A stretch of DNA of 64,000 nucleotides from Tolypeutes matacus (lineage: Eukaryota; Chordata; Mammalia; Cingulata; Chlamyphoridae). Each line of letters begins with the position of its first letter. Position 1 is the first letter of the stretch. Location of the stretch: positions 1,145,843-1,209,842 of the forward strand of contig JAKSZT010038599.1 of NCBI GenBank assembly GCA_026826555.1, written 5' to 3'. Positions 34,701 through 45,209 of the stretch are shown here, piece after piece. The translations under genes were made by a program, and so were the position numbers. The notes beneath the pieces are model-generated. The model was given only the letters and a program-made list of their open reading frames with translations. It was not told where the DNA came from and did no database searches.

Positions 34701-35274
34701 GGAGCAATTAAGTTCTCCATAGTAAGTACAGGCTTGACTACTATGGAAAAAGGAAAGATAAATAATTGAAAAACAACAGAATTACCATTCATTGTGTACT
34801 ATAACAAGAGCTCTAATTATTGCTAACCATGTTGAAAGTATGAGGTCGAAAATATTGTTCCCATCTCAGTCCTGTCTGAAACTATATTAATGTTTTTCTT
34901 GGCAAGAAGAAGTGCTCATATCTTCTTTGCTAGTGATGAGATGCTCAAGGTCAAGGTGGTAGCAGTAGATACAAGTTTCAATTGTATTAATAATTAGCTA
35001 AAATCTTACACATATTGTACTTGAGATAATTTTGAACACATTTCCTCCATAAATGTATTTTATTTTTGGCACTAGCCAAAAGATTACATTAAGTGGGTCA
35101 GTAGATGTTGCCAATTCCTGGGCTGGCCAATTGGAATGAAATGCCTTTATGTAAAGAAAAGTTTGCTTCCCACTAAATGATCAGGACTTGCTCTTGACAT
35201 GTGTTCAATGTAGGAGTAACCGTAGAAAGAGAGTGCAAAAGAGATCTCAGAAATTACAAGTGATAGAGGAAAAT
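31715..35274. other. Unassigned DNA, partly less AT-rich (about 32,400-34,300)
   Basis: I could not assign this 3.5-kb interval to a repeat family. The block from about 32,400 to 34,300 is visibly richer in G and C than its surroundings. It contains a 10-bp TGCTGAGTCA (33930-33939), identical to the core of a Maf/NF-E2 recognition element. There is an A-rich patch with AAAC repeats at 33527-33556. No open frame exceeds 95 codons or resembles a known protein. It could hold an old LTR or a regulatory element. Confidence 0.35.
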
Positions 35275-35277
35275 ATT

Positions 35278-35500
35278 TAGTCTCAGGAGACCTTTATTAA
35301 AAATTCTTGAGGACTGCAAAGATCTTTCATTTACTTGGGTCATACCTAATTGTATTTTTAAAATTAGATAAAACTGATACATTTTAAAAATAGTTATTAA
35401 TTTATTTGAAAAATATCAATAATAAACTGAATAAATAATAATATAAATACTATGTTATAAAAAAATAACTGTTTTCCCAAACCATATATATATATTTATG
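35278..35500 (+). mobile_element. Probable hAT/Charlie-type DNA transposon fragment
   Basis: TAGTCTCAGGAGACCTTTATTAAAAATTCTTGAGGACTGCAAAGATCTTTC, then TTGGGTCATACCTAATTG, AAATTAGATAAAACTGA, ATTTTAAAAATAGTTATTAATTTATTTG and AAAAATAACTGTTTTCCCAAACC follow the order of a common mammalian element ('...CTCAGGACCCCTTTACACTCTTAAAAATTATTGAGG...'). Ends and target duplication are not resolved. Confidence 0.6.
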
Positions 35501-36469
35501 AGTGGTGTCTTCATTTATCAGGCTTCTACGACAAACACCATACCCTGCTGGGAATGGGGGAGGATTTGGGGATAACCTGCCCTCTTCAGCCTCACCCATC
35601 ACCTCGTCCTTCTCAGGCAATTGATTTATCCATTCTTACCTTTCCAGGATTAAGTGGTACAACTACTCTTACTTCTTTATGCCACTGCTCCTGTAAATCA
35701 TTTTGGTATCGATTTCTCTTTTTGAGAAGACATTTACTGTTCTGTTTATCTTTATAGTCAAAGAATGGGTTACAACTCTGGATGGTTGTTTGAACTTTTC
35801 TATTTCCTGTTGTCCCTATGAATTTAAATTTTTGTAAAATTCTTCTTTCTTTTTGTTTTCTGGAGGGACTATAGATAAAAATTATATCAAGTCTGTTATA
35901 TTTAAATGGAAGTAACCCTTTCTATTTTTAATTTTCTACATTTAGAAATAATTGAGTTTTTGTTTGTGGCCTAATTTATGGTGAAGTTAAGTAACTTTTC
36001 ATGAGCCTTGTGTGTTTTACTCTCAAAAAAGTTTTGATTTTGATATATAAGTTGTGTGTATGTGTGTGTGCATGTGTGTGTGTTGGTGTGTATGTACTTA
36101 ATTTGTTAAAGACTGAGAAATGTATGCAAATTTTGCTTTATATTTTTATCAGGTTTTATTTTATATGCCTCAATGTCATGCACTTTGGTGAATAAAACTT
36201 CATTGTATTTTTAACTTCAACAATTTTTTAACTTTCAACAAATTTTTAACTTTGACAATTAAACTGGTTCCTGGGATCCATTTAATGCTTAACATTTTTA
36301 TTGTGCATGAAAGGGAAATAGTTCCAAAGAGCTTTTCATGAAACAGCTCAGGATTGTAGCTCCTGTTCTGTCCTGTTAACCAAAAGAACCTCTTTTTAAC
36401 TCGTTTAGTAATATCTTTTCATATTTACTTCCATAGACATTATACTTACTCTGATGTATAACTATCCAT
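35501..36469. other. Unassigned DNA with (TG)n run
   Basis: Nothing was recognised except a TG-rich microsatellite at 36051-36094 and a short TTCAACAATTTTTTAACTTTCAACAA duplication at about 36216-36251. Confidence 0.45.
36051..36094 (+). repeat. (TG)n microsatellite, interrupted
   Basis: GTTGTGTGTATGTGTGTGTGCATGTGTGTGTGTTGGTGTGTATG is a TG dinucleotide run with interruptions. Confidence 0.93.
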
Positions 36470-36745
36470 TGTGGTAGGCATAATAAGCATCCAGTAAGTT
36501 AATGTTCTAATCCCCAGAACTTGTGAATATGTTCTCTTTACATTTCAAAAGGTATTTTGCAAATGTGATTAAAGAACTTGATATGGCAATACTATTCTGG
36601 ATTATGGAGGTGGAGGCGGGCACAATTTAATCACATAAACCCCTAAAAGCAGAGACTCTTTCCTAGATAGTCAAAGAGATATGAGGAAGAAAGGAGGGTC
36701 CAAGAGATTTCATGTGACAAGGACTCGACTCACCTGGCTGGCTTT
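36470..36745 (+). mobile_element. MLT1-type LTR, 5' part (outer layer of second nest)
   Basis: AATCCCCAGAACTTGTGAATATGTTC, TTTGCAAATGTGATTAAAG, CTGGATTATGGAGGTGG, CACAATTTAATCACATAA and AGTCAAAGAGATATGAGGAAGAAAGG are an MLT1-type 5' half starting at TGTGG. It breaks off at CACCTGGCTGGCTTT and resumes at 38103. Candidate 5-bp duplication of the whole LTR: TCCAT (36465-36469) versus TACAT (38358-38362), 4 of 5. Confidence 0.8.
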
Positions 36746-37259
36746 TTTTCTCTCTTTACTTTTAAAGAAGCTTTAGATTACATAAAAGTTATATCAAAAA
36801 CATAAGAGATTCCTATATACACAACCCCTCCCCCTCCCACACTCTGTCCCATTAACAACATCTTTCATTAGTGTGGTATATTTGTTACAATTGATGAGCA
36901 CATATGAAGCACCTCTACAAAGAATGGTCTATAGTTTACATCATGGTTTATACTTTGCACCTCACAATTTTATAGGTTTTAACAAAATATATCCATCATT
37001 GCAATAACAGTCAGAACAATTCCACTGTCTCAACAATGTCCCATATGACAGTGAATCTTCCCTCTCCCTCCCACAGAACCTCTGGTGACATTGATTTATA
37101 TCAATGTTAAAAGTTCTTCCATTACTAGAATAGTTATAAGTCTACTTTGGTCCATAGTTGCATTTCCCTCTGTTTATTCATTCCTTAGTCTTAAAGATTT
37201 GGGGATAGTAATGCCCACTTTGCTTCTGACTGAGAGGGGACTTAGATCCCATTGGACAG
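36746..37259 (-). mobile_element. Antisense L1 3' end, first part (middle layer)
   Basis: The piece starts with T-rich sequence, then AGAAGCTTTAGATTACATAAAAG and CCCCTCCCCCTCCCACACTC (36825-36844), the antisense of an L1-type G-rich 3' UTR tract. It aligns along its length with 11792-12970 (shared: GTATATTTGTTACAATTGATGA, ACAGAACCTCTGGTG, GAGGGGACTTAGATCCCATTGG). The probable target duplication is imperfect: GCTGGCTTT (36737-36745) versus GCTGGTTTC (38103-38111). Confidence 0.8.
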
Positions 37260-37712
37260 TGTGATGGTTAGGCTAATGTGTCAACTCGTCCAGGTAATTA
37301 TGCCCAGTTGTTTGGTCAAGCAAGCGCTGGGTTAATTGTAATACAAGGACATTTATGGACTTTAGTCACCAGTGAGTTTACTGCATAAACTCAGCTGATT
37401 ACATCTACATCAGTCAGGGAGATTGCCGACAGCAATGAGTGATGCTTTATCCAGTCAATTGAATGCCTTAAATGTGAAAATTATTTCAGCATTTAGGGAG
37501 AATTTCCCAGCTTGTCTTTGGACAGCCAATGTCTCCTGGAAAGTCTTCAAGGACCTTCATTGGACTTTCATCGGAGCCCCTGCTTTGCAGCCTGTCTGTG
37601 GAACCTGGACTTGTGCAACCCCATGGTCACATGAGAGACTCTTATAAAATCTCATATTATTGACAGATTTCTCCTGTTGATTCTGTTTCCCTAGAGAACC
37701 CTGACTAAAACA
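37260..37712 (+). mobile_element. Lineage-type solo LTR, subfamily D (inner layer)
   Basis: A 453-bp element starts TGTGATGGTTAGGC and ends CCCTGACTAAAACA. It is flanked by GACAG (37255-37259) and GGCAG (37713-37717), a 5-bp duplication with one change. It splits the surrounding L1 3' end, whose sequence continues GGCAGATGGATGGAACT exactly as in 11792-12970 (GGGCAGATGAATGGGACT). It is a solo LTR and the short frame at 37423-37647 lies wholly inside it. Confidence 0.88.
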
Positions 37713-38102
37713 GGCAGATGGATGGAACTGTATTGTTTGCAGTTGTAAACATTCTTTTTTGGGGGGATGGGCATTATCCATCATCATCATAATTGCTAGT
37801 TTTCTTGGGCAAGTCTGATGAACAAATCTGATGAACTAGGTGCTGGCTGCAACTTTGCTGAGATTCAGAACTCAACCAGCATATGAACAGAACAAAGATT
37901 TAAGTTTCTAGGACATATATTTAATGGGTACAGTGCTCATTATAGGTTTAAATAAAAGGGGCAGAAGAACCATGTGTAGGAAAGTTATAAATGAGTCTAA
38001 CTCTCTTACATTGGGGAGATAGATTACTATGTATTACAAGTTAAGACCCACCAACACAGTGCCAAAATTCTGGGGTTGTCTGTCCTGCTTATAATGTCCC
38101 TA
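37713..38102 (-). mobile_element. Antisense L1 3' end, second part
   Basis: The sequence continues the L1 3' end after the LTR: GGCAGATGGATGGAACTG, GGGCATTATCCATCATCATCAT, GAGATTCAGAACTCAACCAGCATATG, then AATAAAAGGGGCAGAAGAACCATGTGTAGGAAAG. It extends to the point where the MLT1 LTR resumes. Confidence 0.75.
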
Positions 38103-38357
38103 GCTGGTTTCTTGAAGATAGATGAAGAAAGGCACAAGCCAAGGAATGTTGGAAGACTCTAGGATCCAGAAAATGGCAGGGAAATGAATTCTACCCTAGA
38201 GGCTCCAGAAAAGAAGAGAATCCTGCCAGCAACTTGATTTTAATCTGATGAGACCTGGTTGGACTCTTAAATACAGGACTGTAAGATGATAAGTTTATGT
38301 TCTTGGAGCCATTAAATTTATGGTAACCTGTTACAGCAGTGATAAAAAATCAATACA
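38103..38357 (+). mobile_element. MLT1-type LTR, 3' part (outer layer)
   Basis: GCTGGTTTCTTGAAGATAGATGAAG, CACAAGCCAAGGAATGTTGG, CCTAGAGGCTCCAGAAAAG, TCCTGCCAGCAACTTGATTTTAAT, CCATTAAATTTATGGTAACCTGTTACAGCAGTGA and a CAATACA end are the MLT1 3' half, matching the 5' half at 36470-36745 in orientation and phase. Confidence 0.83.
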
Positions 38358-38541
38358 TACATAATAGAATTACAGATCTATTTCTTAATTTTAATTTTAG
38401 ATACTGTTTGTTTACTTTCTTTTATGGCGATGAGGATTTATCCACTTCACAATCTTCATTTTCCTACCCAAATTCTCTTAATATAGAATTATATCTTAAA
38501 TTTTAGTCATATTATTTGTTCTAATATTTTGTTTTAGTTAA

Positions 38542-39211
38542 TGTTATTGGTTGAATTGTGCCCCCTAAAATAGAGATGTTGGAGTCTCAACCCTGGTAAC
38601 TGAGAATGTTATCTTATTTGGAAGTAAGGCCATTGCAAATGGAATTAGGTTAAAATGAGGTCACATGGGAATAAAGTGAGCCCTTAATCTAGAGGTTCTA
38701 AACCTTTTCTTTTCCACAGACCCCTTTGCCAGTCAGGTGAAAATCACAGACCCCTTAATAAGTTCATGCTATTTTATACATTATTTAATAAATATGTCAC
38801 ACCCACACCAACACGTCCCCACAAGAATAATTTTTTTTTTTTTTGAATTTCAGTTCAAGTTCATGGACCTCTTGTAAAGAGCCCCTGCCTTAATCCAACA
38901 TGACTTGTGTCCTTTTAAGAAGGTAAGTGGAGACACAGACAGACATACAGAAAGAATATGATCATGTGACAACAAAGTCAGAGATTGTGTTGTACTGCAA
39001 GTCAAAGAATGCCAAGAATTGCTGGTCACTGCCAAAGACCTGGAGAGAGGCATAGAACAGATTATTCCCCACAGACTTCAGAGGGAGCATGGACTTCCAA
39101 CACCTTGATTTTGGGTTCCTAGCTTCCAGAACTGTGAGACAATACATTTCTAACATTTTAAATCACCTAGTTTATAGTGCATTTTAATAGCAGCCATAGG
39201 AAAATAAGACA
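38542..39211 (+). mobile_element. MLT1-type LTR split by a hAT element
   Basis: TGTTATTGGTTGAATTGTGCCCCC, GTAACTGAGAATGTTATCTTATTTGGAAGTAAGG, TTAGGTTAAAATGAGGTCACA and GTGAGCCCTTAATC form the 5' half. CCTTAATCCAACATGACTTGTGTCCTTTTAAGAAGG, ACACCTTGATTTTGGGTTCCTAGC, CCAGAACTGTGAGACAATACATTTC and AGCAGCCATAGGAAAATAAGACA form the 3' half. The hAT mini-element at 38690-38887 interrupts it. No coding sequence is present; the antisense frames here are shadows. Confidence 0.88.
38690..38887 (-). mobile_element. hAT-type non-autonomous DNA transposon, copy 2
   Basis: This is a 198-bp element with a perfect 8-bp duplication CCTTAATC (38682-38689 and 38888-38895). Reverse-complemented it matches the copy at 4016-4209, including ATTATTCTTGTGGGGAC, TGGTGTGGGTGTGA, ATATTTATTAAATAAT and TTTTCACCTGACTGGCAAAGGGGTC. 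Its removal restores a continuous MLT1 sequence. Confidence 0.93.
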
Positions 39212-39439
39212 GAATAATATTTAAGGAGTATTACACATACCCCTAACATTGTACAATGATTCAAAAACAAAGCTTAGTACTTGTAATGGTAATGGTCCAA
39301 GATGTATTAGCATGAGAAGGGTTCAGGGACCAAGGCTTCTCGCTTGTGGTTCTGCCAAACCCTAGGTTTTGGTCTTCATATCTTGCATCTAACTGACAGA
39401 AGATGTAAAAGAGGATATCTCTTAAAGTCATGTGAACAA

Positions 39440-40470
39440 ACAATATAAACCACAAGTGACCTATATATAAGAGTTAGCACAATGACTTTAAAATAATGGT
39501 GATTAATATGTTCAAGAAATTCAAAAGAAAATGGAAAAATGTATGAAAAGCTGGAGAAATTAACCAATGTATTGCAACATGTAAATGTAAATAAAATGAA
39601 AATAAATTCTAGAATTAAAAAATATCTAAAATTAATATTTTAGTAGATGAAAATGTCAGTAGATTTGACACAGCAGACAGGACAAGTAAATGGGAGAAGA
39701 CAGCTAGAAGCTAAGGATAAAAATCTGTGGAAAGATTTCTTAAACTTGAGAACAAACATCTCAAAATAAAAATATATAAACTAGTTCATATGCCTAATGT
39801 TAGCTTAAAGAGGCAAAGAAATTAAAATGTGGACATGAAACATGTTTTCTTTCATGATATACTCAAAACAAAATATAGATACTGTCAGCAAAAAATGTCT
39901 AAACTGAAATAGAAAAAAAGAAAGGAAAATCTAGAAAAGAGCATAAAATACATGAAATATCATAAAAACTTCAAACATATCTCTGTTTTAAGTCCTAGAA
40001 GAAATGCAGAGAATAAATGAGAGAAATATAACATTTTAACAGGTGATAAATGAGATGCTTCCAAAACTGATGAAAAATATTAGCCCATATATTTAATAAT
40101 CTCTGAGGCCATAAAGCAATATGTTTAGAAGAAAACATAACATAATATATTTATAACATTTGTATAGGAAAACTTTGTTTAACCTGAATATAAAACAGCA
40201 CTAATCTGAAGAGGCAAAAATATATAAATTGGGCTACAATAAAAATAACAATTTATGTTTATAAATAAAACAGTCAATAGCGAGAAAAGGAAAACAGCTG
40301 TAGGGGAGAGAATACTTTCAATACATATAATCAAGAAAAGCCTGATGGTCAAAATATTCAAAGGAATCCTTCATATCAATAAAAAAGGAAGAAAATATAA
40401 AAATAAGCAAAAGGCATGTGCAATCACTAAACACACGTGAATATATGAAAAATTATTCAAAAAGTGCTTC
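39440..40470 (+). mobile_element. Old L1/HAL1-like fragment, internally deleted
   Basis: The first part resembles L1M/HAL1 ORF1: AAAGCTGGAGAAATTAACCAATG, TCTAGAATTAAAAAATATCTAAAATTAA, CAGGTGATAAATGAGATGCTTCCAAAACTGATG. From about 40170 it resembles the C-terminal part of L1 ORF2: AAATTGGGCTACAATAAAAATAAC, GGAGAGAATACTTTCAATACATATAATCA, CCTTCATATCAATAAAAAAGGAAG. The intervening reverse-transcriptase region is missing, as in HAL1-type or deleted L1 elements. All frames are broken. Confidence 0.55.
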
Positions 40471-40689
40471 ATTGTTTTGTCTTGGAAAGATTGACTTGGG
40501 AAAGTCCTCTCTGCAGTGACCATCCTTCTAGAATTTGGCTTTTATGCAAAAGCAGCTAGAGAAAAGGAAATTTGTGTAAAATCTGTAGAGATAGATAGTC
40601 TCAGACAAAGGCCTACTAACTTCAAATATCCAGGAGAGTGAGGTCTGTTTCCTGAGAAACAGAAGGGATAATCAAACACCTGTAGTTGA

Positions 40690-42690
40690 AGATGATATGC
40701 TCCTATATATAGAAAATCCTGAAATCTCCACAGCAAAGCTCCTAGAGCTAATAAATGAATTCAGCAAAGTGGCAAAGTGCAAGTCAGTAGTGTTTCCTAC
40801 ATAAGGAATGAAAAATTGAAAGAAGAAATCAAGAAAATAATTCCATTCAATATAGCAACTGAAAGAATCAAATGCCTAGGAATAAATCTTACCAAGGATA
40901 TAAAAGACTTATAGAAATAAAACTACAAAACATTGATAAAAGAAATTAAAGATCTCTGTATATGGAAGGATATCCCTTGTTTAGGGATTGGAAGACTAAA
41001 TATTGTAAGCTGTCAATATTTCCCAAAGCAATTTACAGATTCATTGCAATCCCAATCAAAATTCCAACAACATACTTTGCAGAAATGGGAAAGTCAAAAA
41101 TCAAATTTATATGAAAGCGTAAGGGGCCCTAAAGAACTACAGCCCATCTTGAAAATGTAGAATAAAGTTGGAGAACTCCACCACCTAACTCTTAAAACTT
41201 ATTACAAAACCACAGTAATCAGAATAGCATGGTACTGGCACAAGACCAGACATATAGACCAATGTAATCAAATTGAGAGCTCAGAAATTAACCCTTATAT
41301 TTATGGCCAACTGATTTTTGTCAAGGTAGCAAAGACAATTCAAATGGGAAAAACAGACTTTTCAACAATGGTGCTGGGAAAACTGGATCTCCATTTGCAA
41401 AAAAGGAAGAACCCTACCTCACAATGTGTACAAAAATCTATTCAAAATGGATCAAAGACCTAAATATAAGAGCTAGATCTATCAAACTCCTAGAAGAAAA
41501 TGTAGGTAAGTATCTTCAGGACCTTGTGTCCCAATGGTTTCCTAGACATTCTACCTAAGGCAGAAGCGAAAAAAGGAAAATAGATAAGGGGATCTCATCA
41601 AAATTAAAAATGTTTGGTCCTCAAAGGACTTTATCATTAAAGTAAAATGAATGACCACACAATGGGAGAAAATATTTGGAAATTACATAACTTATAAAGG
41701 TTTTATATCCAGAATATATACAGAAATCCTTCAACAAAAAGACATACAACCCAATTTTAAAATGGGCAAAATGTTGAACAGACATCTCCTCAAAAAGATA
41801 TACAAATGGCCAGAAAGCACTTGAAAACCATGTTCAATATCATTAGCCATCAGGCAAATGTAAATCAAAACCCCTCTGAGATACCATTTCAAAACCATTA
41901 GAATGACTGCTATTAAAAAAAAAAAAAAAAAAGGAAAATAGTAAGTGTTGGAGAGGATGTGGAGAATTAGGAACAATCCTTCATTGTTGGTGGCAATGGA
42001 AAATGGAGCAGCTGCTGTGGCAGACTGGTAGTTCCTCAAAAAGCTAAATATATAACTACCGGATGACCTGACAATCCCACTACTAGGCATATATACAAAA
42101 GCATTGAAAGCAGGGTCTTAGACAGATATTTGCATACCACAAATTGCCACAAGATAGAAGTTACCCAAGTGTCCATCAACCAATGAGTGGAAAAATAAAA
42201 TATTGTGTATAAATACAGTGGGATATTATTCAGCCATGAAAAGAAATGAAGTCCTAATATCTGTAACAACATGGATAAACCTAGAATATATAATGTTGGG
42301 TAAAACAGGCCAGACACAAAAGGACAAACATTGTATGATCTCACTGATTTGAAACAATTAGAATAAGCAAACTTACAGTTAGAATCTAGAATATAGTTTA
42401 CCAGAGTATGGGGTGGGGATAGGGAATGGGAAGTTAAGGCTTAAAATGTATATGGTTCCTATTTGAAATGATGAAAATGTTTGGTAATGGGTGGTGGTGA
42501 TGGTAGCACAACATTGAAAACACAGTTGACAGCACTGAAATATATATATATATATATATATCACTAAAAGGGGAAAGATTCGATTTTATATATGGTAACA
42601 GCATAAAATTTTTTAAAAAGTCCATTAAACTACACTACACAGTGAACCCTAAATTAAATCAGGGACTTTAATAGTAAAATGATAAAAATG
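40690..42690 (+). pseudogene. 5'-truncated L1: ORF2 C-terminal remnant and 3' UTR
   Basis: The copy enters ORF2 at ATATGCTCCTATATATAGAAAATCCTG (in the reverse-transcriptase palm). It continues through CCTAGGAATAAATCTTACCAAGG and a stretch encoding an [17 protein letters not shown] segment (around 41000-41040; compare the INIVKMAILPKAIYRF region of L1 ORF2). It then passes ATGGTACTGGCACAAGACCAGACA and ATTATTCAGCCATGAAAAGAAATGAA. The 3' UTR follows from about 42330. Several in-frame stops and indels (for example TAG at 41158-41160) show that it is dead. A (TA)n run sits in the UTR at 42540-42561. The region upstream of the palm, with the endonuclease and catalytic FADD box, is absent. Confidence 0.9.
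42540..42561 (+). repeat. (TA)n microsatellite in L1 3' UTR
   Basis: About eleven TA units follow a GAAATATATA junction. Confidence 0.93.
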
Positions 42691-42964
42691 TGTTATCATC
42701 AATTATAACACACCAATGCAAGTTTTTGGTGGGATGGTGTACGGGAATCCTATATTTTTTCCACAATTATTCTGTAAACCCAGAACTTCTCTAATAAAGA
42801 AAAAAAAGAAAAAAAGAAAAGAAAAAGTGTTATCATCAATTGTAACACACCAATGCAAGTTTTTGGTGGGATGGTGTACGGGAATCCTGTATTTTTTCCA
42901 CAATTATTCTGTAAACCCAGAACTTCTCTAATAAAGAAAAAAAAAGAAAAAGAAAAGAAAAAGT
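42691..42964 (+). repeat. Tandem duplication of the L1 3' end and tail (2 x 137 bp)
   Basis: The unit from TGTTATCATCAATT through AATAAAG and the A/G-rich tail occurs at 42691-42827 and again at 42828-42964, with only a few differences (for example TATAACAC versus TGTAACAC, CCTATATT versus CCTGTATT). Both units carry an AATAAA signal and an (AAAAG)n tail. Confidence 0.95.
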
Positions 42965-42989
42965 AGAGCCAGACTTCACATCATATACA

Positions 42990-43235
42990 AAATTAATTGC
43001 ATTCCTTCCTTCAGTTATCTTCTGTCTCCATCTTTCCCTCAAAAAGACATTCATGATTACATTGGACCCACCCACATAATCCGGGATAATCTCCCCATCT
43101 CAAAGTAAGAGAATTAGCAGCCTTAATTTGATCTGCAACCTTAATACTCCCTTGCTACATAACATGACACACTCATAAGTTCCAAGAATTATGACACGGA
43201 CAACTTTGGGGTCCCTTATTCTACCTGCCACCTGC
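42990..43235 (-). mobile_element. MLT1-type LTR fragment, antisense
   Basis: GACATTCATGATTACATTGGACCCACCCACATAATCCGGGATAATCTCCCCATCTCAA, AATTTGATCTGCAACCTTAATACTCCC, TACATAACATGACACACTCATAAGTTCCAAGAATTATGACACGGACAACTTTGGGG and CTACCTGCCAC follow the antisense of an MLT1 5' half. The other half is not recognised next to the L1. Confidence 0.68.
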
Positions 43236-45209
43236 CAATAAAATTCACTTAATGATGCATCGTTTTTCATATGCACAAATTAATACTGGGAAATTAAAAC
43301 TCACCAAGGCATTCATGGAACAGTTTAAAATCCAGAGAAAATGGAATATGGATTAAACTTGAATTATTCTGCAGAGGATAAGGATTTAATATGTGAATAG
43401 TTAGGAGGGCTTCAATTCAAGCAAAACATTAAATGATATGTCAAACTCTTAGCCTGGAGCTTATTTGTCATCAATTCCTTTTCTTGATAGAAGCATTAAA
43501 GATGCATTAAGGAAAAGATAAAGTACATTTAGTACTATAGGAAGAAAAAGTTAATGATCTTGAAAGATGATCACAGTGCTTGACCTTGAGTGTTTAAAAT
43601 AATTTTCTCACCTGGAAAGTTACAAAAATGCTCCTAAAATGTTCTTGAATTCATATGAGATGTAAATCCTTTAATTTCCCAAGAGCATTGAGTGGGCAAA
43701 CTCCAAAACCAGATTTGACTTACATTGTCCTGATTGTTTTGCTGACTGACTTCACTTACTTCTTTAGAGTTTATAAGATCAATCCTGAGAGAGGCATTTA
43801 TTTCTTTTGAAGACTTTTGCCTGCATTGGAAGTACCCTGTAGCAGAGATTTTCTTATGTCATCATGGTCCGCGCCACTTTGTATTCCCTTTGAGCTATAT
43901 TAAACAGAGAAGCAGAATTTGCAGGCTTTCCCGCTCAGTGATTTTTACCAAAAATAAAAGTAGTATTTTACTGAAATAACTAAGCTTAATTTTAAACAAT
44001 ATTATTTTATTTTTATAGATAAATGATGATAATTGAGAACAAAATTTAATAAATATAAGCAACAAAATATATTTTTTACTATTTTCAACAGGTATGAATA
44101 TTACTTTATTTCCAACATTATCTTCATTACATTAAACAAGGTGGTAGTTAGACTTCTTAACAACTTACACTAGTATTTCCTGTCTCTGACCTTATATATA
44201 CAGCTCTCATTCTTTGATAGAAAAAATAATTCTCAAGTAAAAATTGGAAAATAAAGTGAACTTGGTATTTTATTTCCCTTTGCATTAGCCTAGGCCTATT
44301 GTATATGGAGCATACCCAGTACAATAGTTCCCAAAAGATCTACATTTATGACAACCTTGCATTCCAAAGGATAAAGAACAGTATATTTTTAAAGTTTTAT
44401 ATCCTGAGATAAGTAATGGCCCTGATTTTTTTGTTTGCTTTCTTTTCTGGTTCTGTTGTCATTTTTTTTACTTTTTATTTTTTATATTTAGTTAGTTATT
44501 TATCAAAGACTAGGACGTTTTTGGTCACCCACAAGTTATCCGAATTTTTTACTGTTATATAATCATTTGTTTATATACTCTATTTGGGGAGCTGCTTTTA
44601 TTTGAAGTAAGGTTTCTTTGCACTATGTTTTATTATTGTAACTAAAACTTCCTTCAGCAATTAAGTATTGTCTGAGTTTTTATTTGACAGCTTTCAGAAG
44701 ATTCCATTAAAACGTCCATTATTAGAGGCGATTGAACTTTGTTGCTCAGAAAGTGTGCCACATGAGTATCTGATTTAATAAATTTTAGATATATCATTTA
44801 AGTCTCACATTTTATTTAATATTTCCTTTATGGAAAACTTTAATAGCTATTTATTTATTAAATTCCTTACACTTATTTTTGGGTTAGATAGGCTACCATT
44901 GATTAAAAAATCTACAATTATGATAAAGTAAATATGTGTTCATATAAATTGATTATTATGTGTTTTAAAATGTTCACTTCTTTTGAACTTTACAGTCTTT
45001 GGGCACTATTATTCCACAAAGTTAAAAGTATATATATTATTCTTTCACTTTCTTTCTCTCTCTCCAATGGGGCAAGGTGTTTGAAAGTTGCACTCTTTTG
45101 CAGTCTATGTTCTGTAACTACAACTAATACTCTAGTCAATAATTATGTTTTCTTTGACAATGTTCTCTCTCACTCACTCTAGATATCACTGTCTTCCTCT
45201 TTCCTCTTA
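43236..45209. other. Unassigned AT-rich DNA, 2 kb
   Basis: No repeat, exon or RNA gene was recognised. It contains T-rich runs and a short CTTTCTCTCTCTCC pyrimidine run near 45052-45066. Confidence 0.45.

Noticed and set aside
37423..37647. 74-codon frame
   Set aside because: It lies entirely inside the solo LTR 37260-37712.
42703..43075. Overlapping 66-, 71- and 79-codon frames with internally repeated peptides
   Set aside because: The repeated peptides come from the duplicated L1 3' end, not from a gene.
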